Source of the DNA: an uncultured bacterium
GTDB lineage: Bacteria > Planctomycetota > GCA-002687715
Direction: 5' to 3'
Length of the DNA stretch: 64,000 nt
Assembly (NCBI GenBank): GCA_902826835.1
Contig: CADEGH010000028.1
Location: 1 to 64,000 of the forward strand
The position numbers were made by a program, and so were the translations under genes. Each line of letters starts with the position of its first letter. Within the stretch, counting starts at the first letter, position 1. Of this stretch, positions 48,977 to 57,198 are shown in pieces. The notes under the pieces were generated by a model. It was not told where the DNA came from, ran no database searches, and saw only the letters and a list, made by a program, of their open reading frames with translations.

Positions 48977-49585
48977 TCAGGGACCGGAAGCTACGAAGTA
49001 GGTCGTCACCGTCACTCCTGGGACCGGGCTGACCGTCGACTTGCCGAGGTGCCAGGGCGGGGCAGGGTGCTTCGGGGTGTCGATCGCGCAGAAGTTGAGG
49101 GTGGCAACGCCGGATCGGGTCGAGAAAATCCCGAAGCTGGGTACGGTCTCTTGGATTCCACCAATCTCGTGCGCAGGTGGCATCCAGAACTCCACGAAGG
49201 TCGTCGCTTCGCCCCTGGCGGGGCGAATTCCCGGGTTGGCAAGCCCTCGAACTGAGAACGTAGCCAGCGTCTGTCCGGGCATTTCCGTCACGACCAAGGC
49301 GAGATGAGGGAGGCTCGGGATCGCTTCCTCGCGTGCGTTCGCCAGGCTGGCATCGAGAAGACAGGATGCCTGAGCAAAATGCTCCTGGCCTCCTTCTTGG
49401 GAGACGGTCGTCACTCCGTTTTCGATACTCGTGGTGACCGTGCCGCCTCGCAATCCGACCGACCAAGTGAGAAAGACCGGATTAGCAACTCGAACGACCC
49501 ACGGTTTCTCGTTTGTGGCGTTCGGCAGTGTGTTGATCGAAGGGTCGACACAACAAAGAATTAGCGCAACCAAGGGCGTAAGCAT
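48977..49585 (-). CDS. Secreted or lipid-anchored hypothetical protein, last gene of the selenoprotein operon
   Basis: ATG 49585 has AGGAG ten bases upstream and lies 16 bp after the 50-residue Cys-rich gene. The 202-residue protein begins with a short hydrophobic leader ending LILCCVDPS, which could be a lipobox. The rest is beta-rich with two further cysteines (about residues 75 and 166). No motif recognised. Position as fourth gene behind the SUMF1-like, selenoprotein and Cys-rich genes indicates a shared role. Confidence 0.6.
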   Translation of the reverse strand: MLTPLVALILCCVDPSINTLPNATNEKPWVVRVANPVFLTWSVGLRGGTVTTSIENGVTTVSQEGGQEHFAQASCLLDASLANAREEAIPSLPHLALVVTEMPGQTLATFSVRGLANPGIRPARGEATTFVEFWMPPAHEIGGIQETVPSFGIFSTRSGVATLNFCAIDTPKHPAPPWHLGKSTVSPVPGVTVTTYFVASGP

Positions 49586-49601
49586 GTGACCATTTCTCCT
49601 A

Positions 49602-49754
49602 CTATTGACAAGGACAGGTGAAGTGCCAGTGACCGTTTGAATCCTGAATGGCGGTTAGGCCGGACTGGCAGGCCTGGTTCGGCGGGCAGGTTGCACCTCC
49701 ACACTTGATTTTGTGTTCGCTGAGAGCGGTCATGAGCCTGAATCGCGGAGTCAT
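49602..49754 (-). CDS. 50-residue Cys-rich protein coupled to the selenoprotein
   Basis: This gene is short but supported: its ATG (49754) overlaps the selenoprotein TGA as ATGA, and the frame is open for 50 residues to TAG at 49602. The sequence has five cysteines in C-x4-C-x5-C-x17-C-x-C, ending in HWHFTCPCQ. The same pattern occurs twice in the protein at 44292-44723. No leader is seen. A redox partner, metal binder or peptide product are all possible. Confidence 0.6.
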   Translation of the reverse strand: MTPRFRLMTALSEHKIKCGGATCPPNQACQSGLTAIQDSNGHWHFTCPCQ

Positions 49755-50452
49755 CGACGGAGCGGGCGGCAGGCGCGGGTGGTGAGGTGGGTGAGGGAGG
49801 TGATGGCGGATTGGAGGGGAGAGGCGAGGGCAGGACCAATCAGGTCGACGAGGCGCAGAGGAGGGTTCATAGAGGGGTGGGCGAGGAGTTTGGATTGGAT
49901 GGAGGAGGCTTCAGCCCACGGCAATTTGGCGACGATGAGGCCTTGCGGATCGATGAGAATGGCGGGACTCGGCAGGTCGCCGAAGGCGGCGCGGCTCGCG
50001 TCGTCCATGGAGTCGATCACCGTTTCACCTTGCCAATCCAACTCCTGGCAGGTGCGGCGCGCGAGGGCACGACGGGCCTCGAGCGTGGTGGGTTGGTCGA
50101 TTTTTTCGAACGCCATTTGACCGGCGTGCGGCTCGCGTTGGTAGACGAGCACGAAGTCGACGGTGCGGCCCCAGCGTTCGATCAGACTCCGCAGCCCGGC
50201 GGAGTTGCGACGGAAGGGGGGTCAGGTGAAGCTGCCTTTGATGAGTACGACGGGACGACCGGTGTGCGACGCAAGGCGCCACGGCTGTCCGTCCAGAGTT
50301 TCGAGTTGGAGATCCGGCGCGAGGGAGTTGACGGTCGGCGCCGTCGCCGCGAAGAGCACCGGGTCGTAGAGATTCGTGGCCCGCATCTCCATTTGCGCCG
50401 GAGTAAGAGCCGCGAGGCCGACCAGGATCCAAGGAACCAAAATTGGTTTCAT
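49751..50452 (-). CDS. Selenocysteine-containing deiodinase-like redox protein (UGA read-through)
   Basis: Read with UGA (50222-50224) as selenocysteine, this is one 233-residue protein. Residues 1-20 are a signal peptide. A thioredoxin-like fold follows: SLAPDLQLETLDGQPWRL, VVLIKGSFT, Sec77, then PPFRRNSAGL, VDFVLVYQREPHAG and later PSPAILIDPQGLIVAKL. The GSFT-Sec-PPF motif and the VY-x-REPH motif are those of the iodothyronine deiodinase family (GSCTUPPF, IYIEEAH). Without read-through the frame would split exactly at the active site. A SECIS-like hairpin starts 16 bases after the UGA. The start is one base after the SUMF1-like stop; AGAGG precedes ATG 50452. It probably acts as an exported selenol peroxidase or reductase; thyroid hormone is not implied. 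Confidence 0.88.
50186..50224 (-). promoter_or_regulatory. Bacterial SECIS-like element after the UGA codon
   Basis: On the minus-strand mRNA the UGA (50224-50222) is followed by 16 bases and then a perfect 7-bp stem, ACUCCGC (50205-50199) with GCGGAGU (50192-50186), closing the six-base loop CGGGCU. A G in the first two loop positions and the UGA-to-loop distance (23 bases) fit the bacterial SECIS consensus recognised by SelB. Confidence 0.75.
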
Positions 50453-50453
50453 G

Positions 50454-51476
50454 TCACTTGCCTCTTTCGGGAGTTTCCAAGATTACCACCCGGAAGCCGA
50501 AGTCGTCCGCTTTGACATCGATCCGTTGGTGCATGCGCATCGAGTTGCGCACGAAGGTGCCATCGAGCACAAAACTGCCGCCGCGCAAGCGGCCGAACGC
50601 CACGCCGAGCCCGTGCGGGTCGGCAAAGGTGTCGGCCGTCCATTCAAACGCGTTGCCGGTCATGTCGGCCAGCCCGAAACCGTGGTGGCCATGCACCATC
50701 ACGGGCAGGAGTTGGCCGCTCTCACAATTCGCGATTTTCCGTGTGTAGAGATTGCCGTAGGCGTACGTCCAACTCAGTGGACCACGCGCCGCTTTCTCCC
50801 ACTGCACTTCGGTGGGCAGGGCAACCGGCAAGCCCCACTGCCGACCCCGCCATTCCGCGTAACGCCTCGCACCCTCCCACGTCACCGTCACCACCGGATG
50901 ATCGGGCCAGCGCACCGTCATGCGCCGACTCTCGCCATCCCACGCCACGCCGCACTTGGCACCTCCGAGTTGGAGCAGATCCGCCGCCTCTTTGGGATTC
51001 ATCGACCCGAGAAACTCGGCGTACTCGGCGTTGGTGACTTCGTGTTCGCAGATCCAATAACGAGGCACCGTGATCACTTGCGCAGGACGTTCATCCTCCG
51101 CGCCCACCCCGAGGATGTCCCCGATCAAGGCCGGCCCCGGCGGGATTTCGATGAAGCCCGGTTGGGGGACGGCGCGGGGCGATTCGACCAGGATCTCCAG
51201 ACATGCGGGACGCTGGGCCCGCCTCGGGAGGGGAATGGGAATACGAATCCGCTCCGCGCCGCGCTCCCCCGCCCTCAATTCGTAGAGACCCACCGGCAAG
51301 GTCACGACCGCCTTCGGGTTCGAGGTCGCCAGACTGGTCAATTCCTCCTGGGACTCTTCCTCGTGACGGAAGAACCGCAGCGGCAGGGCGTGGGGATTCA
51401 GAATCGTGACCACGTGCTGTTCATCGGGGGCTCCCGTCGGGAGGGCACTCAGAATCAAGAGCAAACAAGGAACCAT
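50454..51476 (-). CDS. Exported SUMF1-like (formylglycine-enzyme fold) protein
   Basis: ATG 51476 follows GAGG at short spacing. The 340-residue protein has a short signal peptide and an SUMF1-like domain from about residue 110: PGFIEIPPGPALIGD, WICEHEVTNAEYAEFL, LPTEVQWEKAARG, DMTGNAFEWTAD and FGFRVV. The cysteines needed for formylglycine formation are absent at the end, so it is not a sulfatase activator; related domains bind or modify other substrates. It heads the four-gene operon with the selenoprotein. Confidence 0.75.
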   Translation of the reverse strand: MVPCLLLILSALPTGAPDEQHVVTILNPHALPLRFFRHEEESQEELTSLATSNPKAVVTLPVGLYELRAGERGAERIRIPIPLPRRAQRPACLEILVESPRAVPQPGFIEIPPGPALIGDILGVGAEDERPAQVITVPRYWICEHEVTNAEYAEFLGSMNPKEAADLLQLGGAKCGVAWDGESRRMTVRWPDHPVVTVTWEGARRYAEWRGRQWGLPVALPTEVQWEKAARGPLSWTYAYGNLYTRKIANCESGQLLPVMVHGHHGFGLADMTGNAFEWTADTFADPHGLGVAFGRLRGGSFVLDGTFVRNSMRMHQRIDVKADDFGFRVVILETPERGK

Positions 51477-52037
51477 GGTTACCTCAGTCTATGGGGACGG
51501 AGCCCGGCCCCCCACGCTCCGAAAAAAGGGACGGATAGGCCTCCGCCAGCCCCACCTCTTCGCCTGCGTGGGTCCATCGACTTGCGCCCGAATGGGCGCC
51601 AGCCAGTCGGAAGAGGAGACGAGATCAGAAGGCCGTCGGGAGCGCTTCGTGACGAAGCCCTGGACTTCTGGCTCGCGTCGCAGGCGGATCTGGTGATCCG
51701 CGTTCCCATGGGCGGTGGCACGCATGTCGCGTTGCGGCGGTGGGATCGGCGGGACCGCGGATCAAAAGATCCGCCCGCCACCGATTCCAGCGTGCCAACA
51801 ACTCCCAGAACGCAAGTTCGTGCGCCATCAGAGCTTGAAGTCTCCGCAACCCGAATCAGATCGCCCGCTCATGGAGAGATCCCATTCCACCGCGAGTGCG
51901 CCGCGCCCCCCCCACCTCCGCCTCGCCCTCTCCATAAAACCCGCCCCATCGCCAACCCCGCCCCACATCCCGCTGACCGCGCCGTAAGTAGGGGCAACAC
52001 GAGGCGTCCCCTCCGCCCGCGAACCCAGGAGTCACCC
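51477..52037. other. 561-bp intergenic region between divergent genes
   Basis: No gene is supported here; open frames in it are arginine/proline-rich shadows. The upstream regions of both the selenoprotein operon (minus) and the gene at 52038 (plus) must lie inside it, but I could not identify convincing -35/-10 boxes. It holds one clear hairpin (51757-51774). Confidence 0.6.
51757..51774. repeat. Hairpin GCGGATC-AAAA-GATCCGC
   Basis: A perfect 7-bp stem with an AAAA loop, extended by GGCGG/CCGCC on the flanks, in an otherwise gene-free region. It could be a terminator or a regulatory RNA structure. Confidence 0.4.
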
Positions 52038-52832
52038 ATGTCCAAGCTCATGGTCCTGTCGGTTGTGCTGGCTTCCGTTTTTTCCGCGGCCGCGGCCTTC
52101 TCCCAAGATCTGTCGGTGCAGGTATCGCCGTCTCCCGCCCTGCGGGGGACTCCGATCCAACTCGACATTCAAAATCGCGGCACCGGGCCCGTGTACTTCC
52201 CCGATTCGTGCATCATCCGCGCGGTGACTGCCGGGAGTCCCGGCGGTCGAATCGTCTGGGCGCCGGAGGTTTGCGCCGATGTCGTGATCCCTCTGGACGA
52301 GGGCGGAGCCCTCAGCGCCACCTGGAGCGCTCAGACCTTCGACGGGTCCTATGCCACTCCCGGCGACTACTGGCTGCACGTCGAGGTCATCGAGGGTGGG
52401 ATCCTCAAGACCAAGTCCTACGCGGCCCGCGTCGTGGGTAGTTCCCTCTCGCAGCCGGAGCTGATCCAGTTTTCGAACAGTGGGATCGATCAATCCGTGG
52501 CCCTCGGGCTTCTCGCCCCCGATCATCGGGGCGGGGTGTACGCCGTCGCCGCCTCCCTCTCTATGGATGAGGGGATGCCACTCTCGATCGGCCACTTGGC
52601 GCTCGACGCCGATCCGGTCTTCGAACTCAGCTTCCCGGATCCCCATCCGAGTTTCTTCCAGGGTTTCCAAGGCTCGATCAGCGAAACCGGAGAAGCGCTC
52701 GCGATCAGCGTCCTCGTCCCCGCGGATCCGCGCTTGGCCGGGATCACCGTCTACCTCCAAAGCCTCGCGGTACCCCAGTCTATGGAGTTGAGCCGCGCGC
52801 GCCTGAGCAACGTCGTCTCGATGCAGCTCTGA
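52038..52832 (+). CDS. Secreted protein with Ig-like N-terminal domain
   Basis: ATG 52038 has AGGAG at good spacing and a signal peptide follows (about 1-22, ending AAFSQ). In this 264-residue protein, residues 25-135 form a beta-sandwich (SVQVSPSPALRGTPIQLDIQ, then GDYWLHVEVI) similar to BsuPI/Ig-like domains. The rest is beta-rich and unknown. No neighbour suggests a function. Confidence 0.6.
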   Translation: MSKLMVLSVVLASVFSAAAAFSQDLSVQVSPSPALRGTPIQLDIQNRGTGPVYFPDSCIIRAVTAGSPGGRIVWAPEVCADVVIPLDEGGALSATWSAQTFDGSYATPGDYWLHVEVIEGGILKTKSYAARVVGSSLSQPELIQFSNSGIDQSVALGLLAPDHRGGVYAVAASLSMDEGMPLSIGHLALDADPVFELSFPDPHPSFFQGFQGSISETGEALAISVLVPADPRLAGITVYLQSLAVPQSMELSRARLSNVVSMQL

Positions 52833-52900
52833 TCTGCTGACCATCGCGCCGCCGCGAAAAGCGGTAGGCGGAGCGCGGCCCTCGCCTACAATCCCCGCGC

Positions 52901-54559
52901 ATGCCGCTCGGGATCATCGCGCTCGTCGTGTTCGCGCTCTTCCTCCTCGCCTACCGTTGGTACAGCCGCTGGCTCGGGCGCACCCTCGAGTTGGATGACC
53001 AGAGGGTCACCCCGGCCCACGAACACCGGGATGGCGGCGACTTCGAGCCCACCCCCCGCTTCCCCCTGCTGGCGCAGCATTTCAGCGCCATCAGCGCGGC
53101 GGGACCGATCGTCGGTCCGATCGTGGCGACCCTGAGCTTCGGCTGGGTCCCGGGGCTCCTTTGGATCGTCTTCGGGTGTATCTTCATCGGCGCGGCCCAC
53201 GATTTTGCGACCTTGCAGGCCTCGGTCCGCCACGGCGCCCGCTCGGTGGCGGTGTTGATGCGCGAGCAAGTGGGCAAGCCCGCCTACCTGCTCTTTGTGA
53301 CCTTCATCTGGCTCGCGCTCCTCCTCGTGATCATCAACTTCACGGACGTGACCGCCCGCGCCTTCGTGCGGGGCAGTCTCGATGTCGGCGGCGAGAGCCT
53401 CGTGCCCGGACCGGCGGTCGCTTCCTCCTCGATGCTCTATTTGGGGCTGGCGGTGGCGCTCGGAGTGGCGGTCACGAAGGCCCGGGTGGCGATGAAATGG
53501 GCGGCGCCGATCGCGGTCGCCCTCCTCTTCCTCCTGATCGGCGTCGGCCAAGCCCTCCCCTTTCGACTCCCGATGGCCTTGGAGGATCCCGCTTCCCTCA
53601 AGGCGTGGTACGCCATCATCCTCGCTTACTGCTTCCTCGCGAGTGTCACGCCTCTCCCCTACCTCTTGCAGCCCCGCGGATTTCTGGGCGGCCTGCTCCT
53701 CTACACCTTCCTCGGGGTGGGAGCGATCGGCCTTTTGTTCGGCGGCCATTCCACGCAGGCCCCGGCGTTCGTGGAGGCCGGCCCGGGCAGTCCCCTCATC
53801 TTCCCGTTTCTCTTCGTGACGATCGCCTGCGGCGCTTGCTCGGGCTTCCACGGCCTGGTTTGTTCCGGCACGACTTCGAAACAGATCGACCGGGAGTCGC
53901 ACACCCGCCCGGTGGGTTACGGCGCCATGTTGCTCGAAGGCGTGGTCGCGGTGATCGCCCTCTCGACCGTCGCAATGTTGGCCAAGGACGCTATCCCGCG
54001 CACCGCCGCCGGTCGGGCCGACCCCAATCTCGTGTTCGCGCTCGGGATCGCGGAGTTCGGCTCGACGATCGGGCTACCCAAAGGCCTCGGCCTGCAATTC
54101 GGGCTGCTCGCACTCGCGACCTTCATCTACGACACCCTCGACGTCTGCACGCGCTTGGGTCGCTACCTCTTGCAGGAGCTCGCCCAGTCGGCTCTGAAGC
54201 TCCGCTGCCCGCCGCTCGTCGCGACGCTCGTCACCCTCGCGATCCCCGCGATCATCCTGGTCGGCGGCATCGACTACGAACAAGCGTGGCGGATCTTCGG
54301 AGCGAGCAATCAACTGCTCGCCGCTCTCTCGCTCTTGGCGGTCGCGGTGTGGCGGCGGTCGCTGAAAAAATCGAGCGCCTTTGCTTGGATTCCCGCGGTG
54401 TTCGTCCTCGGGCTGACCCTCTGGGCGCTCGTCGTCAACGCGACCAACGCCCAAAACTCCGACCTTATGCGCATTTTGTCGTGGGTTTTGCTGGGGATTG
54501 GCAGCCTAGTCGCCGGCCTCGCGATCCGAAAGTTTTTCTCCCTGCCGGTCCGGGAGTAG
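52901..54559 (+). CDS. cstA: Carbon starvation protein CstA family transporter
   Basis: This 552-residue polytopic protein matches CstA-type peptide/pyruvate transporters: YRWYSRWLGRTLELDD, then TPRFPLLAQHFSAISAAGPI, then GCIFIGAAHDFATLQASVRH. About 15 hydrophobic segments are seen. It is shorter than the E. coli protein (about 700 residues) mainly at the C-terminus, as in other short members. It lies 8 bp before the DedA-like gene. Confidence 0.9.
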   Translation: MPLGIIALVVFALFLLAYRWYSRWLGRTLELDDQRVTPAHEHRDGGDFEPTPRFPLLAQHFSAISAAGPIVGPIVATLSFGWVPGLLWIVFGCIFIGAAHDFATLQASVRHGARSVAVLMREQVGKPAYLLFVTFIWLALLLVIINFTDVTARAFVRGSLDVGGESLVPGPAVASSSMLYLGLAVALGVAVTKARVAMKWAAPIAVALLFLLIGVGQALPFRLPMALEDPASLKAWYAIILAYCFLASVTPLPYLLQPRGFLGGLLLYTFLGVGAIGLLFGGHSTQAPAFVEAGPGSPLIFPFLFVTIACGACSGFHGLVCSGTTSKQIDRESHTRPVGYGAMLLEGVVAVIALSTVAMLAKDAIPRTAAGRADPNLVFALGIAEFGSTIGLPKGLGLQFGLLALATFIYDTLDVCTRLGRYLLQELAQSALKLRCPPLVATLVTLAIPAIILVGGIDYEQAWRIFGASNQLLAALSLLAVAVWRRSLKKSSAFAWIPAVFVLGLTLWALVVNATNAQNSDLMRILSWVLLGIGSLVAGLAIRKFFSLPVRE

Positions 54560-54567
54560 ATTCCGCC

Positions 54568-55239
54568 ATGGAGACTCTTCGCCAGCTCGCCGACGTTTTC
54601 CTGCACCTGGACGCCCATTTGACGGAGTGGGTCCAGTGGATGGGCCCCTGGCTCTACGTGGTGTTGTTCGCGGTGATCTTCGCGGAGACCGGGCTCGTCG
54701 TCACCCCGTTCCTGCCCGGTGATTCCCTCTTGTTCGCGGTGGGCGCGCTGGCCGCCTTACCCAACAACGGGATGAGCATCTGGATCTTGATCCCGCTCTT
54801 GATCATCGCCGCGATCCTCGGCGACGCCGTCAACTACGCGATCGGACGCCGCCTCGGCCCGAAGGTGTTCTCGCGCACCGACTCGAAACTGCTGAACCGC
54901 GAGCATCTGCTCAAAGCCCAGAAGTTCTACGACAAGTACGGCGCGAAGACGATCGTCCTCGCTCGCTTCGTTCCCATCGTGCGCACCTTCGCGCCCTTCG
55001 TCGCCGGCGTCGGCAAGATGAACTACGGCAAGTTCGCGTTCTACAACGTGACCGGCGGCATCGCGTGGGTGCTGATCTTCACCATCGCCGGATACGTGTT
55101 CGGCAACCTCGAAGTGGTCAAGCGCAACTTCCAGTACGTCATCCTCGCCATCATCGTCGTTTCGGTCCTCCCCATCGTGTTCGAGTGGTGGAAGGCCCGG
55201 CGCGAGCGCCAGCAGCCTGTTCATTCTCAACGTCCGTAG
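54568..55239 (+). CDS. DedA/SNARE-associated family membrane protein
   Basis: This is a 223-residue protein of the DedA/VTT family, linked to lipid scrambling and undecaprenyl phosphate recycling. The motif FAETGLVVTPFLPGDSLLF lies at about 36-54, and the signature FYDKYGAKTIVLARFVPIVR with a following FAPFVAGVGKM segment is intact. Four to five membrane segments. Its close spacing to cstA suggests co-transcription. Confidence 0.88.
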   Translation: METLRQLADVFLHLDAHLTEWVQWMGPWLYVVLFAVIFAETGLVVTPFLPGDSLLFAVGALAALPNNGMSIWILIPLLIIAAILGDAVNYAIGRRLGPKVFSRTDSKLLNREHLLKAQKFYDKYGAKTIVLARFVPIVRTFAPFVAGVGKMNYGKFAFYNVTGGIAWVLIFTIAGYVFGNLEVVKRNFQYVILAIIVVSVLPIVFEWWKARRERQQPVHSQRP

Positions 55240-55269
55240 AGCGTCTTGACGTAGGATTGAGCGGAGACC

Positions 55270-55758
55270 ATGAACATGGCCAAGAAAGCCTCGAAAGCCC
55301 AGCCGCCGAATTCGCTCGCGGAGGGGTTTGCCAACCTGCTCGCTGACACCTACGCGACCTACCTGACCACGCAGGGTGCACACTGGAACGTGGAAGGCCC
55401 GAACTTCCCAGAGCTGCATCAGCTTTTTCAAACGCAGTACGAGGAGCTGACCCTCGCGATCGACGGGATCGCCGAGCACTTGCGCACGATGGGCTTCTAC
55501 GCGCCCGCTTCCTTCGCGACCTTCGCCCAGCGGGCCCGCGTGCAGCCACCGGAAGATGCCCTTTCCGCCGAAGGTTACTTGGAGACCTTGCAGAGCGCCC
55601 ACGAGGCCATCGTCACCCGCATCCAAGAAGTGCTGCCCCACGCGGAAGACGATGCGTTTGTCGAACTCAACGACTTCCTGGTCGAGCGCCAGGATGCCCA
55701 CAAAAAGGCGGCCTGGATGCTCAGAGCCACCCTCGGCAAGAAATCCAAGTCGCTCTGA
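55270..55758 (+). CDS. dps: Dps-type ferritin-like DNA protection protein
   Basis: The 162-residue protein contains the full Dps ferroxidase set: His38, His50, Asp65 and Glu69 with the family spacing of 12, 15 and 4. HWNVEGPNFPELHQLF and the GIAEHLRTMG motif are typical. The Lys-rich N-terminal tail (MAKKASK) may help DNA binding. It lies 30 bp after the DedA-like gene in a group (cstA, dedA, dps) that fits starvation response. Confidence 0.92.
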   Translation: MNMAKKASKAQPPNSLAEGFANLLADTYATYLTTQGAHWNVEGPNFPELHQLFQTQYEELTLAIDGIAEHLRTMGFYAPASFATFAQRARVQPPEDALSAEGYLETLQSAHEAIVTRIQEVLPHAEDDAFVELNDFLVERQDAHKKAAWMLRATLGKKSKSL

Positions 55759-55884
55759 TGCGTAGGGCGCGGCCCATCTGAGTGGTGTCGCTCCAACGTC
55801 CCGGCCCTCCACGGGCGGTATCCTGCGGGCGGGCCTCCGGTTCGGCCCGTAGTCGCCACTGGCCACCCTCGCGGAGAAGTCGCC

Positions 55885-57198
55885 GTGATCCCTTTGCCAC
55901 CGGTTGAGTCGGGAGCCGGGCTTTCAACCCTGCTCCTGCTCCTTGCCCTGAGCCACGGGTTGGTCGCCCAAGGCGGCGAGCATGGAGACGCCACGGTTCC
56001 CCAACAGATCGAGCGATTGGCGGAGCTGCGAGTCTCGAACCCCGGCGAGCGAGTGCCCGTCGGATTTGATGCCGAGATTTGGAAGCGGACCATTCCCGCA
56101 GGCGAGGAGCTGACCGATGACCGGGTCGAACTCGGCAAGAAGTTGTACTTCGAGGTGCGCCTGTCCCGGGATGACACGGTGTCTTGCGCGACTTGTCACG
56201 ATGTGACTCGCGGATTCACCGACCAGCGACCGGTCTCCGAGGGGATTCAGGGCAAGCTGGGTCGTCGTAATGCGCCGACGACCCTGAACGCAGCTCTCGT
56301 GCGGCCGGTCTTTTGGGACGGAAGGGCTGCGAATCTGACGCACCAAGCGGGGATGCCGATCCTGAATCCCATCGAGATGGGGATGCCGAGTGCAACGTCC
56401 GTCGTCGACAAGCTCGCCTCCATCGCCGAGTATCCGCCGCTCTTCGAGAAGGCGTACGGGCGCCCGGTGAATTACCCGGATCTCACACGTGCGATTGCCG
56501 CTTTCGAGCGCACTCTCATCTTCATGGACGCGCCCTTCGACCGGTGGGCCCGCGGCGACCAAGACGCGATCTCCTCCGACGCCAAGGAGGGTTGGAGGCT
56601 GTTCAACGGCGCTGCGCGCTGCGTTTCCTGCCATCCCATCAACCCCGGCAATCCCCTCGGTCAGGACGGGTCCTTCCACAACATCGGAGTGTCAGCTCGA
56701 ACCCGGGACTTTGAGAGGTTGGCCAAAGAAGCGCTGTCCGCCCTTGCCAACGGTCCGCCGGAAATTGCCCTTGATCGCCTGGCGCTCGCAACCGACCTCT
56801 CAGAGCTTGGCCGCTTCCTGATCACGAAGAACCGCAGCGACATCGGTTCGTTCAAGACGCCCCAGCTTCGCAATCTCGGAGTCACCGGACCCTACATGCA
56901 CGACGGATCCCTGCACACGCTGTGGGACGTCATGGATCACTACAACAAGGGAGGCGAAGACAATCCCTTCCTCGACGGCGGAATCGAGGCCCTGGCGCTC
57001 AGCGAGACGCAGATCAACCAGGTCATCGCCTTCCTCCTCACGCTGACCGATTACCGACTCCTCGAAGACCAAGGAACGGCCATCGAGGTACAAACCAAAC
57101 GGGCCGGCTCCATCCGCCCGTTCCGTGACGATGAGTCGGCCAGTCGCCAGCGACTCGGGTTCGAAGACCGCGTCTTGCCGCGCGGTGGAGACAAATGA
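55885..57198 (+). CDS. Di-heme cytochrome c peroxidase (MauG/CcpA family)
   Basis: GTG 55885 follows GGAG and gives a 437-residue exported protein with signal peptide (about 11-29). Two heme sites are seen: CATCH (101-105) and CVSCH (246-250). FWDGRAANLTHQ and GSFKTPQLRNLGVTGPYMHD are family signatures; the latter carries the ligand Met near the high-potential heme. It reduces peroxide or oxidises a partner in the periplasm. Its stop overlaps the next gene. Confidence 0.9.
   Translation: MIPLPPVESGAGLSTLLLLLALSHGLVAQGGEHGDATVPQQIERLAELRVSNPGERVPVGFDAEIWKRTIPAGEELTDDRVELGKKLYFEVRLSRDDTVSCATCHDVTRGFTDQRPVSEGIQGKLGRRNAPTTLNAALVRPVFWDGRAANLTHQAGMPILNPIEMGMPSATSVVDKLASIAEYPPLFEKAYGRPVNYPDLTRAIAAFERTLIFMDAPFDRWARGDQDAISSDAKEGWRLFNGAARCVSCHPINPGNPLGQDGSFHNIGVSARTRDFERLAKEALSALANGPPEIALDRLALATDLSELGRFLITKNRSDIGSFKTPQLRNLGVTGPYMHDGSLHTLWDVMDHYNKGGEDNPFLDGGIEALALSETQINQVIAFLLTLTDYRLLEDQGTAIEVQTKRAGSIRPFRDDESASRQRLGFEDRVLPRGGDK

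Noticed and set aside
50454..51476. True formylglycine-generating enzyme
   Set aside because: The catalytic cysteine pair expected near the C-terminus is absent here and in the kinase-linked domain at 25443-28016.
50376..52037. N-terminal half of a long plus-strand frame over the selenoprotein operon
   Set aside because: Only the part from 52038 has a ribosome site and signal peptide; the rest is opposite the SUMF1-like gene.
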